A stretch of DNA of 5,146 nucleotides from Candidatus Aerophobota bacterium (GTDB lineage: Bacteria > Aerophobota > Aerophobia > Aerophobales > B3-G15). Below, piece after piece: positions 1 through 5,146 of the stretch. The position numbers and the translations under genes are program-made. Below the pieces are notes generated by a model, which made no database searches, was not told the DNA's origin, and was given only the letters and a program-made list of their open reading frames with translations. Each line of letters begins with the position of its first letter. The first letter of the stretch is position 1. The DNA is taken from the NCBI GenBank assembly GCA_011372105.1, contig DRTT01000067.1, positions 1 to 5,146 on the forward strand. Reading direction: 5' to 3'.

Positions 1-254
1 ACAGAGATAGAGGAATTCCTTTTTTCTTTAAGAGGAGCAAGAGCTGAATCATCCATACTCACAACCTCTGGTGCCGGAAATATAGAAAAAGGAATCTTCT
101 TTATACTTCTTTTCTTAATTTCTTTCTGAATTTCCTCGCTTTTACCTATTAGAATTATCTGAATGTCAGGATTTTCTTTCAGTGCTGCAAAAGAAGCATC
201 AATTACCGTCCCAATACCTTTTTCAGCACCCATAGCATCTAAGGCTACTTTCAT
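1..254 (-). CDS. plsX: Phosphate acyltransferase PlsX, N-terminal part (cut by window edge)
   Basis: PlsX converts acyl-ACP and phosphate to acyl-phosphate, the acyl donor for PlsY in phospholipid synthesis; it works at the inner face of the membrane. Only the first 84 residues are visible, about a quarter of the usual length. The protein opens with MKVALDAMG, the PlsX signature region, followed by an ILIGKSEEI strand and then FPAPEVVSMDDSALAPLKEK, matching the family's conserved 'EVV.MDE.P..ALR.KK.SS' segment. The usual DAMGGD motif reads DAMGAE here and the following Ala-Pro is missing, so this copy is divergent. The ATG at 254 follows the rpmF stop by 11 nt, with only a weak AG-rich ribosome site (AAGTAGTAAAG), which suggests coupling to rpmF translation. 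The position right after rpmF strongly supports the call. The C-terminal part lies outside the window, so intactness cannot be judged. Confidence 0.88.
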   Translation of the reverse strand, partial: MKVALDAMGAEKGIGTVIDASFAALKENPDIQIILIGKSEEIQKEIKKRSIKKIPFSIFPAPEVVSMDDSALAPLKEKRNSSIS

Positions 255-265
255 TTTACACTTTA

Positions 266-454
266 CTACTTTTCTTTTTTACCTGCTTTTGCAACTACCT
301 CCCCTTTGTAATAGCCACATGCAGGACAGGCAAAATGAGGAAGTTTCGGGCTATTGCACTGGGGACAAAATGTAATCGTAGGAGGTTTGAGTTTTTGATG
401 TGCCTGTCTATTTTTCTTTCTTGAGTAACTTGTTTTTTTCTTCGGGACCCCCAT
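266..454 (-). CDS. rpmF: 50S ribosomal protein L32 (zinc-finger form)
   Basis: L32 is a small basic protein of the large ribosomal subunit. The 62-residue product has the family's N-terminal MGVPKKKTSYSRK segment (usually MAVPK.K.S..R...R) followed by RQAHQKLKPP. A CPQC pair (C30, C33) and a CPAC pair (C43, C46) form the four-cysteine zinc site of the C+ type of L32; zinc-free C- paralogs lack these cysteines. Length is normal. The ATG directly abuts the TAA stop of the acyl-CoA synthetase gene, and the ribosome binding site lies inside the last codons of that gene, so the two are in one transcript and probably translationally coupled. plsX follows after 11 nt. No separate promoter is obvious, so expression of this ribosomal gene would depend on the upstream promoter unless one is hidden in the synthetase coding region. 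Confidence 0.96.
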   Translation of the reverse strand: MGVPKKKTSYSRKKNRQAHQKLKPPTITFCPQCNSPKLPHFACPACGYYKGEVVAKAGKKEK

Positions 455-2560
455 TTATTCCTCCTTTGAGATTTTTATTCTTGCATCAATCACCACTCCA
501 CCTTTTTCCCATACTACGAGAGGATTGGCCTCTATCTCTTCTATCCAGGGGATATCTCCAAGAAGTTGAGATAACCTGAGTAAGGATTCTTTAACCAGTT
601 CAATATCGTATGGTGGCTCATCCCTGAATCTCTGCAGAAGTCTTGAAGCTATACGAGTTTCTTTTATCATACAATCTACTTTGGAAGGAGAAAGAGGGGC
701 AAGTTTTGTGGAAAAATCACGAAACAGCTCCACATATTTTCCTCCCATACCAAACCTTACAAGATGACCAAAGCTTATATCACTTATTGCTCCGATAAGA
801 ATTTCCCTTCCCTCTTTAGCCATGGGTTGAATACTGACACCCTCTATTTTATCTTCTTTTCCAAGGAATTTTTTAGCATTTTCCACTATCTCAGAAAAAA
901 CGCGAGGAACATCTTCAACTCTCACACCAACCCTTACCCCACCCACATCGGATTTGTGAATTATTGCGGGAGACTCTATTTTCATAACTACGCAATCTCC
1001 AAACTTTCTTGCTATTTCCAAAGCCTCCCGAGCATCTTTTGCAAGATAACTTTCCACCACAGGTATACCGTAGGCTTTCATTACCTCAAGAGCTTTATTT
1101 CCTCCTATATTAAAATATCCTTTTTCCCTTTGTTCAACAAGGATTTTCTGTGCTTTTTCTTTATCAATTGAAAAAGTAAAAACTTCCTCTCTCCTTCTAT
1201 CTTTTATCCTGGCATAATCCATCATGCTTTTTAAAACCTTCACCGCAGACTCAGGATCTTTGTAATTGGGAATCCCTGCCTCATGGAGAACTGGAATAGC
1301 AGGATTCACTATCTCTCCTCCCATAAAGCAGCTTATAAGAGGCTTATCAAAATTTTTATAAACCTCCCTGACAACAAGGGCTGTTTCTTTTGGCCTTGTT
1401 GTGGTTTGGGGCGTTACAAGAAGAAGCACAGCATCAATATTTGGATCGGGTAAAACATTTTCCAGAGCAAACTTAAACCTTTCGGGTTCAGCATCACCGA
1501 GAATATCAAGAGGGTTGGAAATAGAACTTGCCGCAGGAAGTTTCTCTTTTAACCTTCTTCTCGTATCCTCACTTAAACTGGCAAGCTCTAAAGAATAGTC
1601 CTCACAGGCATCTGTTGCCATGATACCTGCTCCTCCAGCATTTGTAACAAGCAATACTCTCCTGCCCTTAGGAGGTTTTTGAAAAGAAAACCCCCTCACC
1701 ATCTCAAATGCCTCAGCCACTGTTTTTGCTCTCAACACCCCTGCTTCCTTAAATGCCACCTCATAGGCTTCATCCGCTCCTGAAAGTGCTCCTGTATGAG
1801 AGGAGGCTGCTTTTCTACCGGCTTTTGACCTTCCAGATTTTATAATAATAACAGGTTTTTCCTTCACCACCTCCTGGGCAACCCTTATAAAATCCTTTCC
1901 TCTCTGGATACTCTCAAGATAACCAAGAATAACCTTTGTCTCAGGATCATTTTTCAGGAAAGATATAAAATCAACCTCATCAAGGTCAGCTTTATTTCCA
2001 AGGCTTATAAATTTGGAAAGCCCAACTCCTTCATTCTGACACTGGTCAAGGATAGCACAACCCAGAGCTCCCGATTGAGAAATAAAAGCTATATTACCAG
2101 AAGGTGGACAGGTTGGTGCAAAGGAGGCGTTTAACCCAGAGTGAGTGTCTATTGTCCCCAGAATGTTGGGACCCAAAATTCTGATACCTGCCTCTTTTGC
2201 CTTTTCTACAAGCTCCTTCTCCAGCCTGGCACCTTCTTTTCCTGTTTCCTTAAATCCAGCAGTAATTACTGAAACAGACCTTATCCCCTTTTTCCCGCAA
2301 TCCTCAACCACAGAAATTACAAAATTTGAGGGAACAACAACAATACAGAGGTCAACCTTTTCCGGTATTTCTTCAACTGACCTGTATACCCTTAATCCTT
2401 TAAGATAAGTGGAAGAAGTTGCTTTTCTGTTAACCGGAAAAACTTTTCCCTTAAAACCTGCACTTAAGATATTATTTAAAATCTGATTTCCAAGTTTTTC
2501 CTTCTCAAGGCTGACTCCCACCACAGCTACAGAAGAAGGTGCAAAAAAATTTTCAAGCAT
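455..2560 (-). CDS. Acetyl/acyl-CoA synthetase, ADP-forming, fused alpha-beta subunits
   Basis: This enzyme family interconverts acetyl- or acyl-CoA + ADP + Pi with the free acid + CoA + ATP, and in anaerobes often makes ATP at the end of fermentation; it is cytosolic. The 701 residues fit the fused alpha-beta form. Residues ~5-130 are a CoA-binding Rossmann domain (SVAVVGVS start). Residues ~145-450 are succinyl-CoA-ligase-like domains, with the phosphorylated histidine expected at H255 in KAASSHTGALSG. Residues ~475-700 are an ATP-grasp domain with IIHKSDVGGVRVGV (H535, the second histidine of the phosphate relay), the FGMGG loop and EANPL near the end. No GNAT domain follows, so it is not a Pat-type protein acetyltransferase. 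The frame stays open 16 codons further upstream, but that stretch encodes a ribosome site as four arginines and runs into a terminator hairpin, so ATG 2560 is chosen. Substrate (acetate, other short acids, aryl acids) cannot be read from sequence. The rpmF ATG abuts its stop. Confidence 0.92.
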   Translation of the reverse strand: MLENFFAPSSVAVVGVSLEKEKLGNQILNNILSAGFKGKVFPVNRKATSSTYLKGLRVYRSVEEIPEKVDLCIVVVPSNFVISVVEDCGKKGIRSVSVITAGFKETGKEGARLEKELVEKAKEAGIRILGPNILGTIDTHSGLNASFAPTCPPSGNIAFISQSGALGCAILDQCQNEGVGLSKFISLGNKADLDEVDFISFLKNDPETKVILGYLESIQRGKDFIRVAQEVVKEKPVIIIKSGRSKAGRKAASSHTGALSGADEAYEVAFKEAGVLRAKTVAEAFEMVRGFSFQKPPKGRRVLLVTNAGGAGIMATDACEDYSLELASLSEDTRRRLKEKLPAASSISNPLDILGDAEPERFKFALENVLPDPNIDAVLLLVTPQTTTRPKETALVVREVYKNFDKPLISCFMGGEIVNPAIPVLHEAGIPNYKDPESAVKVLKSMMDYARIKDRRREEVFTFSIDKEKAQKILVEQREKGYFNIGGNKALEVMKAYGIPVVESYLAKDAREALEIARKFGDCVVMKIESPAIIHKSDVGGVRVGVRVEDVPRVFSEIVENAKKFLGKEDKIEGVSIQPMAKEGREILIGAISDISFGHLVRFGMGGKYVELFRDFSTKLAPLSPSKVDCMIKETRIASRLLQRFRDEPPYDIELVKESLLRLSQLLGDIPWIEEIEANPLVVWEKGGVVIDARIKISKEE
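460..467 (-). promoter_or_regulatory. Ribosome binding site of rpmF inside the upstream gene
   Basis: AAAGGAGG on the minus strand lies 5 nt before the rpmF ATG. It is encoded by the final Lys-Glu-Glu codons of the synthetase gene, so the site and the upstream stop codon are interleaved (GGAGGAATAAATG). Confidence 0.9.
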
Positions 2561-2564
2561 CTTT

Positions 2565-2576
2565 CTCCTCCTCCTC
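2565..2576 (-). promoter_or_regulatory. Ribosome binding site deciding the synthetase start
   Basis: Four tandem GAG triplets (GAGGAGGAGGAG) end 4 nt before ATG 2560. This fixes the start there and rules out the longer frame beginning at 2608. The repeated motif offers several overlapping anti-SD matches and should be a strong site. Confidence 0.88.
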
Positions 2577-2584
2577 AGATTAAG

Positions 2585-2612
2585 AAAAAACTCCGTGCTC
2601 TCTTGCACGGAG
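2585..2612 (-). terminator. Intrinsic terminator hairpin between promoter and synthetase gene
   Basis: On the minus strand CTCCGTGC and GCACGGAG form a perfect 8-bp stem (six G-C pairs) with a 6-nt loop AAGAGA, followed at once by TTTTTTCTT. No T tract follows on the plus strand, so it acts on minus-strand transcripts. It lies 87 nt past the coaD stop and can end that operon. It also lies about 19 nt downstream of the predicted start site of the next operon and 24 nt before the synthetase ATG, so it is equally placed as a leader attenuator. Confidence 0.85.
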
Positions 2613-2637
2613 AAGCCTGTATTTCTCAGGAAAGTTT

Positions 2638-2665
2638 ATTATAATCAGTTTTTCCCCTCTGTCAA
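2638..2665 (-). promoter_or_regulatory. Consensus sigma-70-type promoter for synthetase-rpmF-plsX
   Basis: A perfect -35 box TTGACA (plus positions 2660-2665) and a perfect -10 box TATAAT (2638-2643) are separated by 16 bp on the minus strand. Transcription would start near 2631, giving a leader of about 70 nt before ATG 2560. This sits in the only real intergenic gap in the window, as expected of a genuine promoter. Confidence 0.85.
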
Positions 2666-2671
2666 ACAGAG
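2657..2671. promoter_or_regulatory. 15-bp palindrome over the -35 box, possible operator
   Basis: CTCTGTcaaACAGAG is a perfect 6-bp inverted repeat with a 3-bp centre that spans the whole -35 hexamer (2660-2665). It has no T tract on the minus strand, so it is not a terminator for coaD. A repressor bound here would block the promoter. No regulator gene is visible in the window, so the binding partner is unknown. Confidence 0.5.
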
Positions 2672-2698
2672 CCTTTTACAGGCTTTAAAAAAGAAAAG

Positions 2699-3187
2699 TC
2701 AATAACCAAATTTTTCCAGAAGCTTTTTTTCTACCACCGGAGGGACAAAATTTATGGTGCTACCCCCAAGTTTTGCAATCTCTTTAATTACAGAGGAAGA
2801 AAGATGAGAATACTGCTGGCTTGTCATAAAGTAAATCATCTCAAGATCAGGATTTAATTTCTTATTCATAAGATACATTTGAAACTCGTATTCAAAATCA
2901 GAAAGTGCCCTTAAACCTCTTATAATAAAATTTGCTCCCTTTTTTCTTGCGTAATGAACAAGAAGACCTTTGAAACTCTCCACCTCTATTTTTGGCGAGG
3001 AGGGCAAAGCTTCCCTAATCATTTCAACTCTTTCCTCAGCACTGAAAAGATAGGGTTTTGCCGGATTAGGATTAGCATTTACAGCAATTATGAGTTTCTC
3101 AAAAAGGGATATGCTTCTTTTTATTATATCTATATGCCCGTTTGTCACAGGATCAAAACTTCCCGGATATACGGCAATTTTTTTCAT
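2699..3187 (-). CDS. coaD: Pantetheine-phosphate adenylyltransferase
   Basis: CoaD transfers AMP from ATP to 4'-phosphopantetheine, giving dephospho-CoA, the penultimate step of CoA synthesis in the cytosol. The 162 residues match the family's usual ~160. The nucleotidyltransferase signature [15 protein letters not shown] is at residues 7-21, with the catalytic (T/H)xGH histidine at H18. [15 protein letters not shown] (~88-101) carries the conserved RGLR, and [13 protein letters not shown] (~126-138) is the second ATP-binding motif. The frame also permits a GTG at 3193 adding two residues, but ATG 3187 starts exactly at the family's usual MKKIAVYPG and lies 5 nt after AAGGAAGG. The gene overlaps the end of the Nudix gene by 35 nt, so the two are co-transcribed and likely coupled. 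rsmD, a common coaD neighbour in many bacteria, is absent here. Confidence 0.96.
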   Translation of the reverse strand: MKKIAVYPGSFDPVTNGHIDIIKRSISLFEKLIIAVNANPNPAKPYLFSAEERVEMIREALPSSPKIEVESFKGLLVHYARKKGANFIIRGLRALSDFEYEFQMYLMNKKLNPDLEMIYFMTSQQYSHLSSSVIKEIAKLGGSTINFVPPVVEKKLLEKFGY

Positions 3188-4091
3188 TTCCACCTTCCTT
3201 TAATCTCTTGCATTGAAAGTAATCCTTTATTATTCTGGCATGGTCAAAAGCGATATCGGGGGGAAGATTGTCCTCTGAAAAAATCCCTACATCTCTTGCA
3301 TCATCTCCTGCCTTTAATCTGCCCTCTGCTTTTACCACAAAGACAGTGGAGATGGTGTGAAAACGTGGATCTCTTCCAGGATCAGAATAAGTGTGAAACT
3401 GATACAATTCTTTAACATCAAGATTTGTCTCCTCCTTCAACTCTCTTCTTACAGCATCCTCAAGTGTCTCCCCGTAATCCACAAACCCTCCTGGAAGAGC
3501 CCATCCATAGGGAGGATTTTTTCTTCTAACAAGTAAAATTTTATCTTCCTCCTCCACTATAGCATCAACAGTTGGTACAGGATTTCTGTAAAACTTTTTA
3601 AAATCCTGAATAATTTTCTGGTGGGAGGGAAAAGCAAGAGGAGGATGATCTTTCAGAGAGAAAAACTTAAATTCTTTAACCTCTCTCCCTAAGGAAAAAT
3701 TCAAATCCTCCGCACCAACTTCATATCCAATTACCACGACTTTCTTATAAAATTTACTCTCATCTGCACAAACACTTATAAGACCCTTTACCCTTCCAGA
3801 GATTCCTACCTCCTCTTTTATCTCACGTAAAAGAGCCTCTTCAGGACTTTCATCAATTTCCACAAACCCACCCGGAAGAGCCCATCTTCCCTCCTGGGGA
3901 GGAATAGCTCTCTTTATAAGACCAACTTTTTTTTCTCCAGGCTTTGTTATAACCCCAACCACAACAGGGATAGGATTTTTGTAATGAATTTTCTGGCATC
4001 TCACACAAACAAGCCTTTTTCTCTCTTCCCCTTCCACCAACCTCTCCTCGAGCCTGCCCCCACAGTAAGAGCAAAAACCTGGACATAACAT
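3153..4091 (-). CDS. Tandem double-Nudix hydrolase with N-terminal zinc ribbon
   Basis: Nudix enzymes hydrolyse nucleoside diphosphates linked to another group (ADP-ribose, NADH, oxidised dNTPs, CoA). The 312-residue protein carries two complete Nudix domains in one uninterrupted frame; single-domain relatives are about 150-180 residues. Residues 7-32 form a zinc ribbon (C7xxC10, C29xxC32) followed by [14 protein letters not shown], as in zinc-ribbon Nudix proteins. Nudix box 1 (75-97, beginning [17 protein letters not shown]) fits GX5EX7REUXEEXGU exactly. Box 2 (202-224, beginning [17 protein letters not shown]) fits except that the last glycine is Asn (EETNL). The second domain's [14 protein letters not shown] and AGDDARD segments resemble ADP-ribose pyrophosphatases. 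All metal-binding glutamates are present in both boxes, so both domains could be active. ATG 4091 lies 8 nt after AGAAGGTGA; a GTG at 4103 is possible but has no spaced ribosome site. The exact substrate is unknown. Confidence 0.9.
   Translation of the reverse strand: MLCPGFCSYCGGRLEERLVEGEERKRLVCVRCQKIHYKNPIPVVVGVITKPGEKKVGLIKRAIPPQEGRWALPGGFVEIDESPEEALLREIKEEVGISGRVKGLISVCADESKFYKKVVVIGYEVGAEDLNFSLGREVKEFKFFSLKDHPPLAFPSHQKIIQDFKKFYRNPVPTVDAIVEEEDKILLVRRKNPPYGWALPGGFVDYGETLEDAVRRELKEETNLDVKELYQFHTYSDPGRDPRFHTISTVFVVKAEGRLKAGDDARDVGIFSEDNLPPDIAFDHARIIKDYFQCKRLKEGGNEKNCRISGKF
3193..3200 (-). promoter_or_regulatory. Ribosome binding site of coaD within the Nudix gene
   Basis: AAGGAAGG on the minus strand lies 5 nt before ATG 3187 and inside the last codons of the Nudix gene. 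It overlaps the alternative GTG (3191-3193), which would have no proper spacing, so it favours the ATG. Confidence 0.7.
3478..3886 (-). repeat. 28-bp direct repeat inside the double-Nudix gene
   Basis: Positions 3478-3505 and 3859-3886 share 26 of 28 bases; each copy opens with TCCACAAACCC and ends with GGAAGAGCCCATC (plus strand). They lie 381 bp (127 codons) apart in the same frame and encode the equivalent WALPGGFV segment just before each Nudix box. The surrounding sequence of the two domains is much more diverged. Confidence 0.8.
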
Positions 4092-4099
4092 TTCACTTC

Positions 4100-4108
4100 T
4101 CACCTTCT
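4100..4108 (-). promoter_or_regulatory. Ribosome binding site of the double-Nudix gene
   Basis: AGAAGGTGA on the minus strand ends 8 nt before ATG 4091. Its last three bases are the TGA stop of the upstream membrane-protein gene, so termination and re-initiation occur at one spot. Confidence 0.65.
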
Positions 4109-4306
4109 GGTCTTTAATTTCTCCGATACCCTCTCTATGATGCTTATAACAGCACCAATCCCCAGCAGGAAAAATACTACCCCCAAACTTATGCCAAGAA
4201 AAATAGCAAAAAATCCAAAAAATACAACAAATCCTGCACTCCCCAGAATTAAAACCCCTGTCCAGATGAGACCTGATATAAGTCTTGCTTTCAGATACTC
4301 TTTAAT
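4100..4306 (-). CDS. Small two-helix membrane protein with an ATT start
   Basis: A 68-residue frame fills the gap between the radical SAM and Nudix genes. The product begins [10 protein letters not shown] after the initiator and ends [11 protein letters not shown]. Between the charged ends nearly every residue is hydrophobic: helix 1 about residues 9-30 (with [12 protein letters not shown]) and helix 2 about 33-57 (with [19 protein letters not shown]). Basic residues at both ends predict a hairpin with both termini in the cytoplasm. No ATG, GTG or TTG occurs in frame before the first helix; the frame is closed by a TAA about 16 codons upstream, and the first TTG falls inside helix 2. An ATT at 4304-4306 lies 8 nt after GGAG of a strong GAGGAGAG site, so initiation there is the best model. 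The gene overlaps the radical SAM gene by 16 nt, and its TGA is 8 nt before the Nudix ATG. I do not recognise a family, and the function is unknown. Confidence 0.68.
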   Translation of the reverse strand: MKEYLKARLISGLIWTGVLILGSAGFVVFFGFFAIFLGISLGVVFFLLGIGAVISIIERVSEKLKTRR

Positions 4307-5146
4307 TTTATTCTCTCCTCTTTTAAACCTTTCAGTTTGAAAAAAACATCTTTATTATTAATACATCCGGGATCAGGAGCTTTGTAATTACCAAAATAAC
4401 CATAAGCCCTTGCTCTGCAACCTCCACATACTGACCTGTACTCACACACTCCACAGTGCTCCTCAAGATCCTCTCTTGTTCTAAGTTCCTTGAGAACAGG
4501 AGACTCTTCCCATATTTCTCTGAAACTTTTTTCTTTTAAATCTCCCACCGGGATAGGCATAAAGACACAAGGAGTAATAACTCCATCAGGCTGAATAGAA
4601 CAGTACGCCCTTCCCACCCCACAACCTCCAATAAATTCTGCTAAAGTTTTAGCTTTTTTCCCCTTTGAATAGGTATAGTGAGAGGTGGGAACTTTTTCCA
4701 GGCTCCCCCTCATCATACAGACCCTTGCATACTGGGGAGAAGTTGTCATACAAACTATATCTTCCTTTTCATAGTGGTCATAAAGTATATTAAGCATCTT
4801 TTCTCTTTGTTCGGGAGTCAAATCCATATCAGCTATATTTTTTCCTCTCCCTGTGTGTATAAAATTAAAAGCGTAAAATTTATTAGCTCCGATATTTTTG
4901 GAAAACTGAATGAGATCCTCAAGTTCGTCAAAGTTCATCTGAGTTATGGTAGAAGCAACCCCCACCTCATACTTTCCCTGCGCAACAGCATTTTCTATTC
5001 CCTTCACAGCTCTTTTCCAGAACCCTGGAACACCTCTGAATCTGTCATGAACTTCAGGTTTTGTTGAATCAAGGCTTATCTCAACATAGTTAACCCCTAC
5101 ATCAGCCATCCTCTTTGCCACCTGTGGGGTTATGAGGGTCCCATTG
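4291..5146 (-). CDS. Radical SAM protein with SPASM domain, NirJ/AhbC-like (N-terminus beyond window)
   Basis: The last 284 residues are visible. The frame runs through the window edge ([18 protein letters not shown] before the first in-window GTG), so the radical SAM CxxxCxxC loop is outside and cannot be checked. [12 protein letters not shown] is the mid-barrel strand typical of radical SAM enzymes; [10 protein letters not shown] and [10 protein letters not shown] follow. The last ~110 residues form a SPASM-type domain for extra Fe-S clusters: [16 protein letters not shown], then [13 protein letters not shown], then [18 protein letters not shown] with C-x2-C-x5-C-x2-C, and a final DPGC. The [10 protein letters not shown]...DPGC ending recalls the heme-pathway enzymes NirJ, AhbC (12,18-didecarboxysiroheme deacetylase) and AhbD. 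Which reaction it performs is inferred, and a peptide-modifying SPASM enzyme is possible, although no precursor peptide is seen. The TGA stop overlaps the downstream membrane-protein gene by 16 nt. Confidence 0.85.
   Translation of the reverse strand, partial: NGTLITPQVAKRMADVGVNYVEISLDSTKPEVHDRFRGVPGFWKRAVKGIENAVAQGKYEVGVASTITQMNFDELEDLIQFSKNIGANKFYAFNFIHTGRGKNIADMDLTPEQREKMLNILYDHYEKEDIVCMTTSPQYARVCMMRGSLEKVPTSHYTYSKGKKAKTLAEFIGGCGVGRAYCSIQPDGVITPCVFMPIPVGDLKEKSFREIWEESPVLKELRTREDLEEHCGVCEYRSVCGGCRARAYGYFGNYKAPDPGCINNKDVFFKLKGLKEERIKLKSI
4313..4320 (-). promoter_or_regulatory. Ribosome binding site for the ATT-start gene
   Basis: GAGGAGAG on the minus strand lies inside the last codons of the radical SAM gene. 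GGAG is 8 nt from ATT 4306, a normal spacing. The only other weak candidate, a CTG at 4294, is about 20 nt away, which is too far. Confidence 0.6.

Larger units (their letters stand above)
2613..2685. repeat. 9-bp inverted repeat flanking the promoter
   Basis: AAGCCTGTA at 2613-2621 (plus strand) is matched by its exact reverse complement TACAGGCTT at 2677-2685. The two arms enclose the promoter and -35 palindrome, with centres 64 bp apart, close to six helical turns. The proximal arm directly adjoins the terminator stem. It could be a pair of protein sites or, in readthrough RNA from coaD, a long stem stacked on the terminator. Confidence 0.45.

Noticed and set aside
163..375. 70-codon plus-strand open frame over plsX and rpmF
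   Set aside because: It is antisense to plsX and rpmF, both recognised from conserved motifs, and has no supporting signal of its own.
764..1171. 135-codon plus-strand open frame
   Set aside because: It lies wholly inside the synthetase gene on the opposite strand and has no ribosome site or recognisable domain; it is an antisense shadow.
2561..2608. N-terminal extension of the synthetase by 16 residues to a start at 2608
   Set aside because: The extension translates the ribosome binding site (four arginines from AGG-type codons) and the terminator stem, and the family begins at about the MLENFFAPSSV position.
2657..2671. Palindrome considered as the coaD terminator
   Set aside because: On the minus strand it is followed by GGGGAAAAAC, not a T tract; it overlaps the -35 box and fits an operator better.
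2954..3415. 153-codon plus-strand open frame across the coaD/Nudix junction
   Set aside because: It is antisense to two well-supported genes, and its composition looks like reverse-complement translation.
4137..4340. 67-codon plus-strand open frame in the apparent gap before the Nudix gene
   Set aside because: The opposite strand encodes a far more protein-like membrane hairpin with a good ribosome site and fitting operon spacing.
4678..5067. 129-codon plus-strand open frame
   Set aside because: It is antisense to the radical SAM gene, which has clear family motifs throughout.

Overview
The window comes from a bacterial chromosome. It is AT-rich, every gene lies on the minus strand, and coding is nearly continuous with short gaps or overlaps. 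Bacterial markers are ribosomal protein L32, PlsX, a bacterial-type CoaD and strong GGAGG-type ribosome binding sites. An ADP-forming acyl-CoA synthetase and an NirJ/AhbC-like radical SAM-SPASM enzyme suggest an anaerobe. Lys/Glu-rich proteins and AGA/AGG arginine codons would fit a thermophile, but I cannot name the lineage.

In transcription order (high to low coordinates), the first unit is: a radical SAM/SPASM protein cut by the window edge (4291-5146); a 68-residue two-helix membrane protein that appears to start at ATT (4100-4306); a fused double-Nudix hydrolase with an N-terminal zinc ribbon (3153-4091); and coaD (2699-3187), which overlaps the Nudix gene by 35 nt. These genes overlap or are separated by only a few bases, so they look like one operon.

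The only real intergenic region (2561-2698) is dense in signals. It holds a consensus sigma-70-type promoter (TTGACA, 16 bp, TATAAT), a 15-bp palindrome over the -35 box, a 9-bp inverted repeat flanking the promoter, and an intrinsic terminator hairpin lying between the promoter and the next start codon. The terminator could end the coaD operon, attenuate the next operon, or do both.

The second unit is an ADP-forming acetyl/acyl-CoA synthetase (455-2560, 701 aa), rpmF (266-454) and the start of plsX (1-254, cut by the edge). rpmF-plsX is a classic bacterial pair leading into fatty acid and phospholipid synthesis; having an acyl-CoA synthetase directly upstream is unusual. The two units share a CoA/acyl theme: CoaD makes dephospho-CoA, the synthetase interconverts acyl-CoA with ATP, and PlsX makes acyl-phosphate for phospholipids. 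The main points of interest are the ATT-start membrane protein, the tandem Nudix fusion with a 28-bp internal repeat, and the promoter-terminator leader. I see no mobile element, CRISPR array, tRNA or rRNA.
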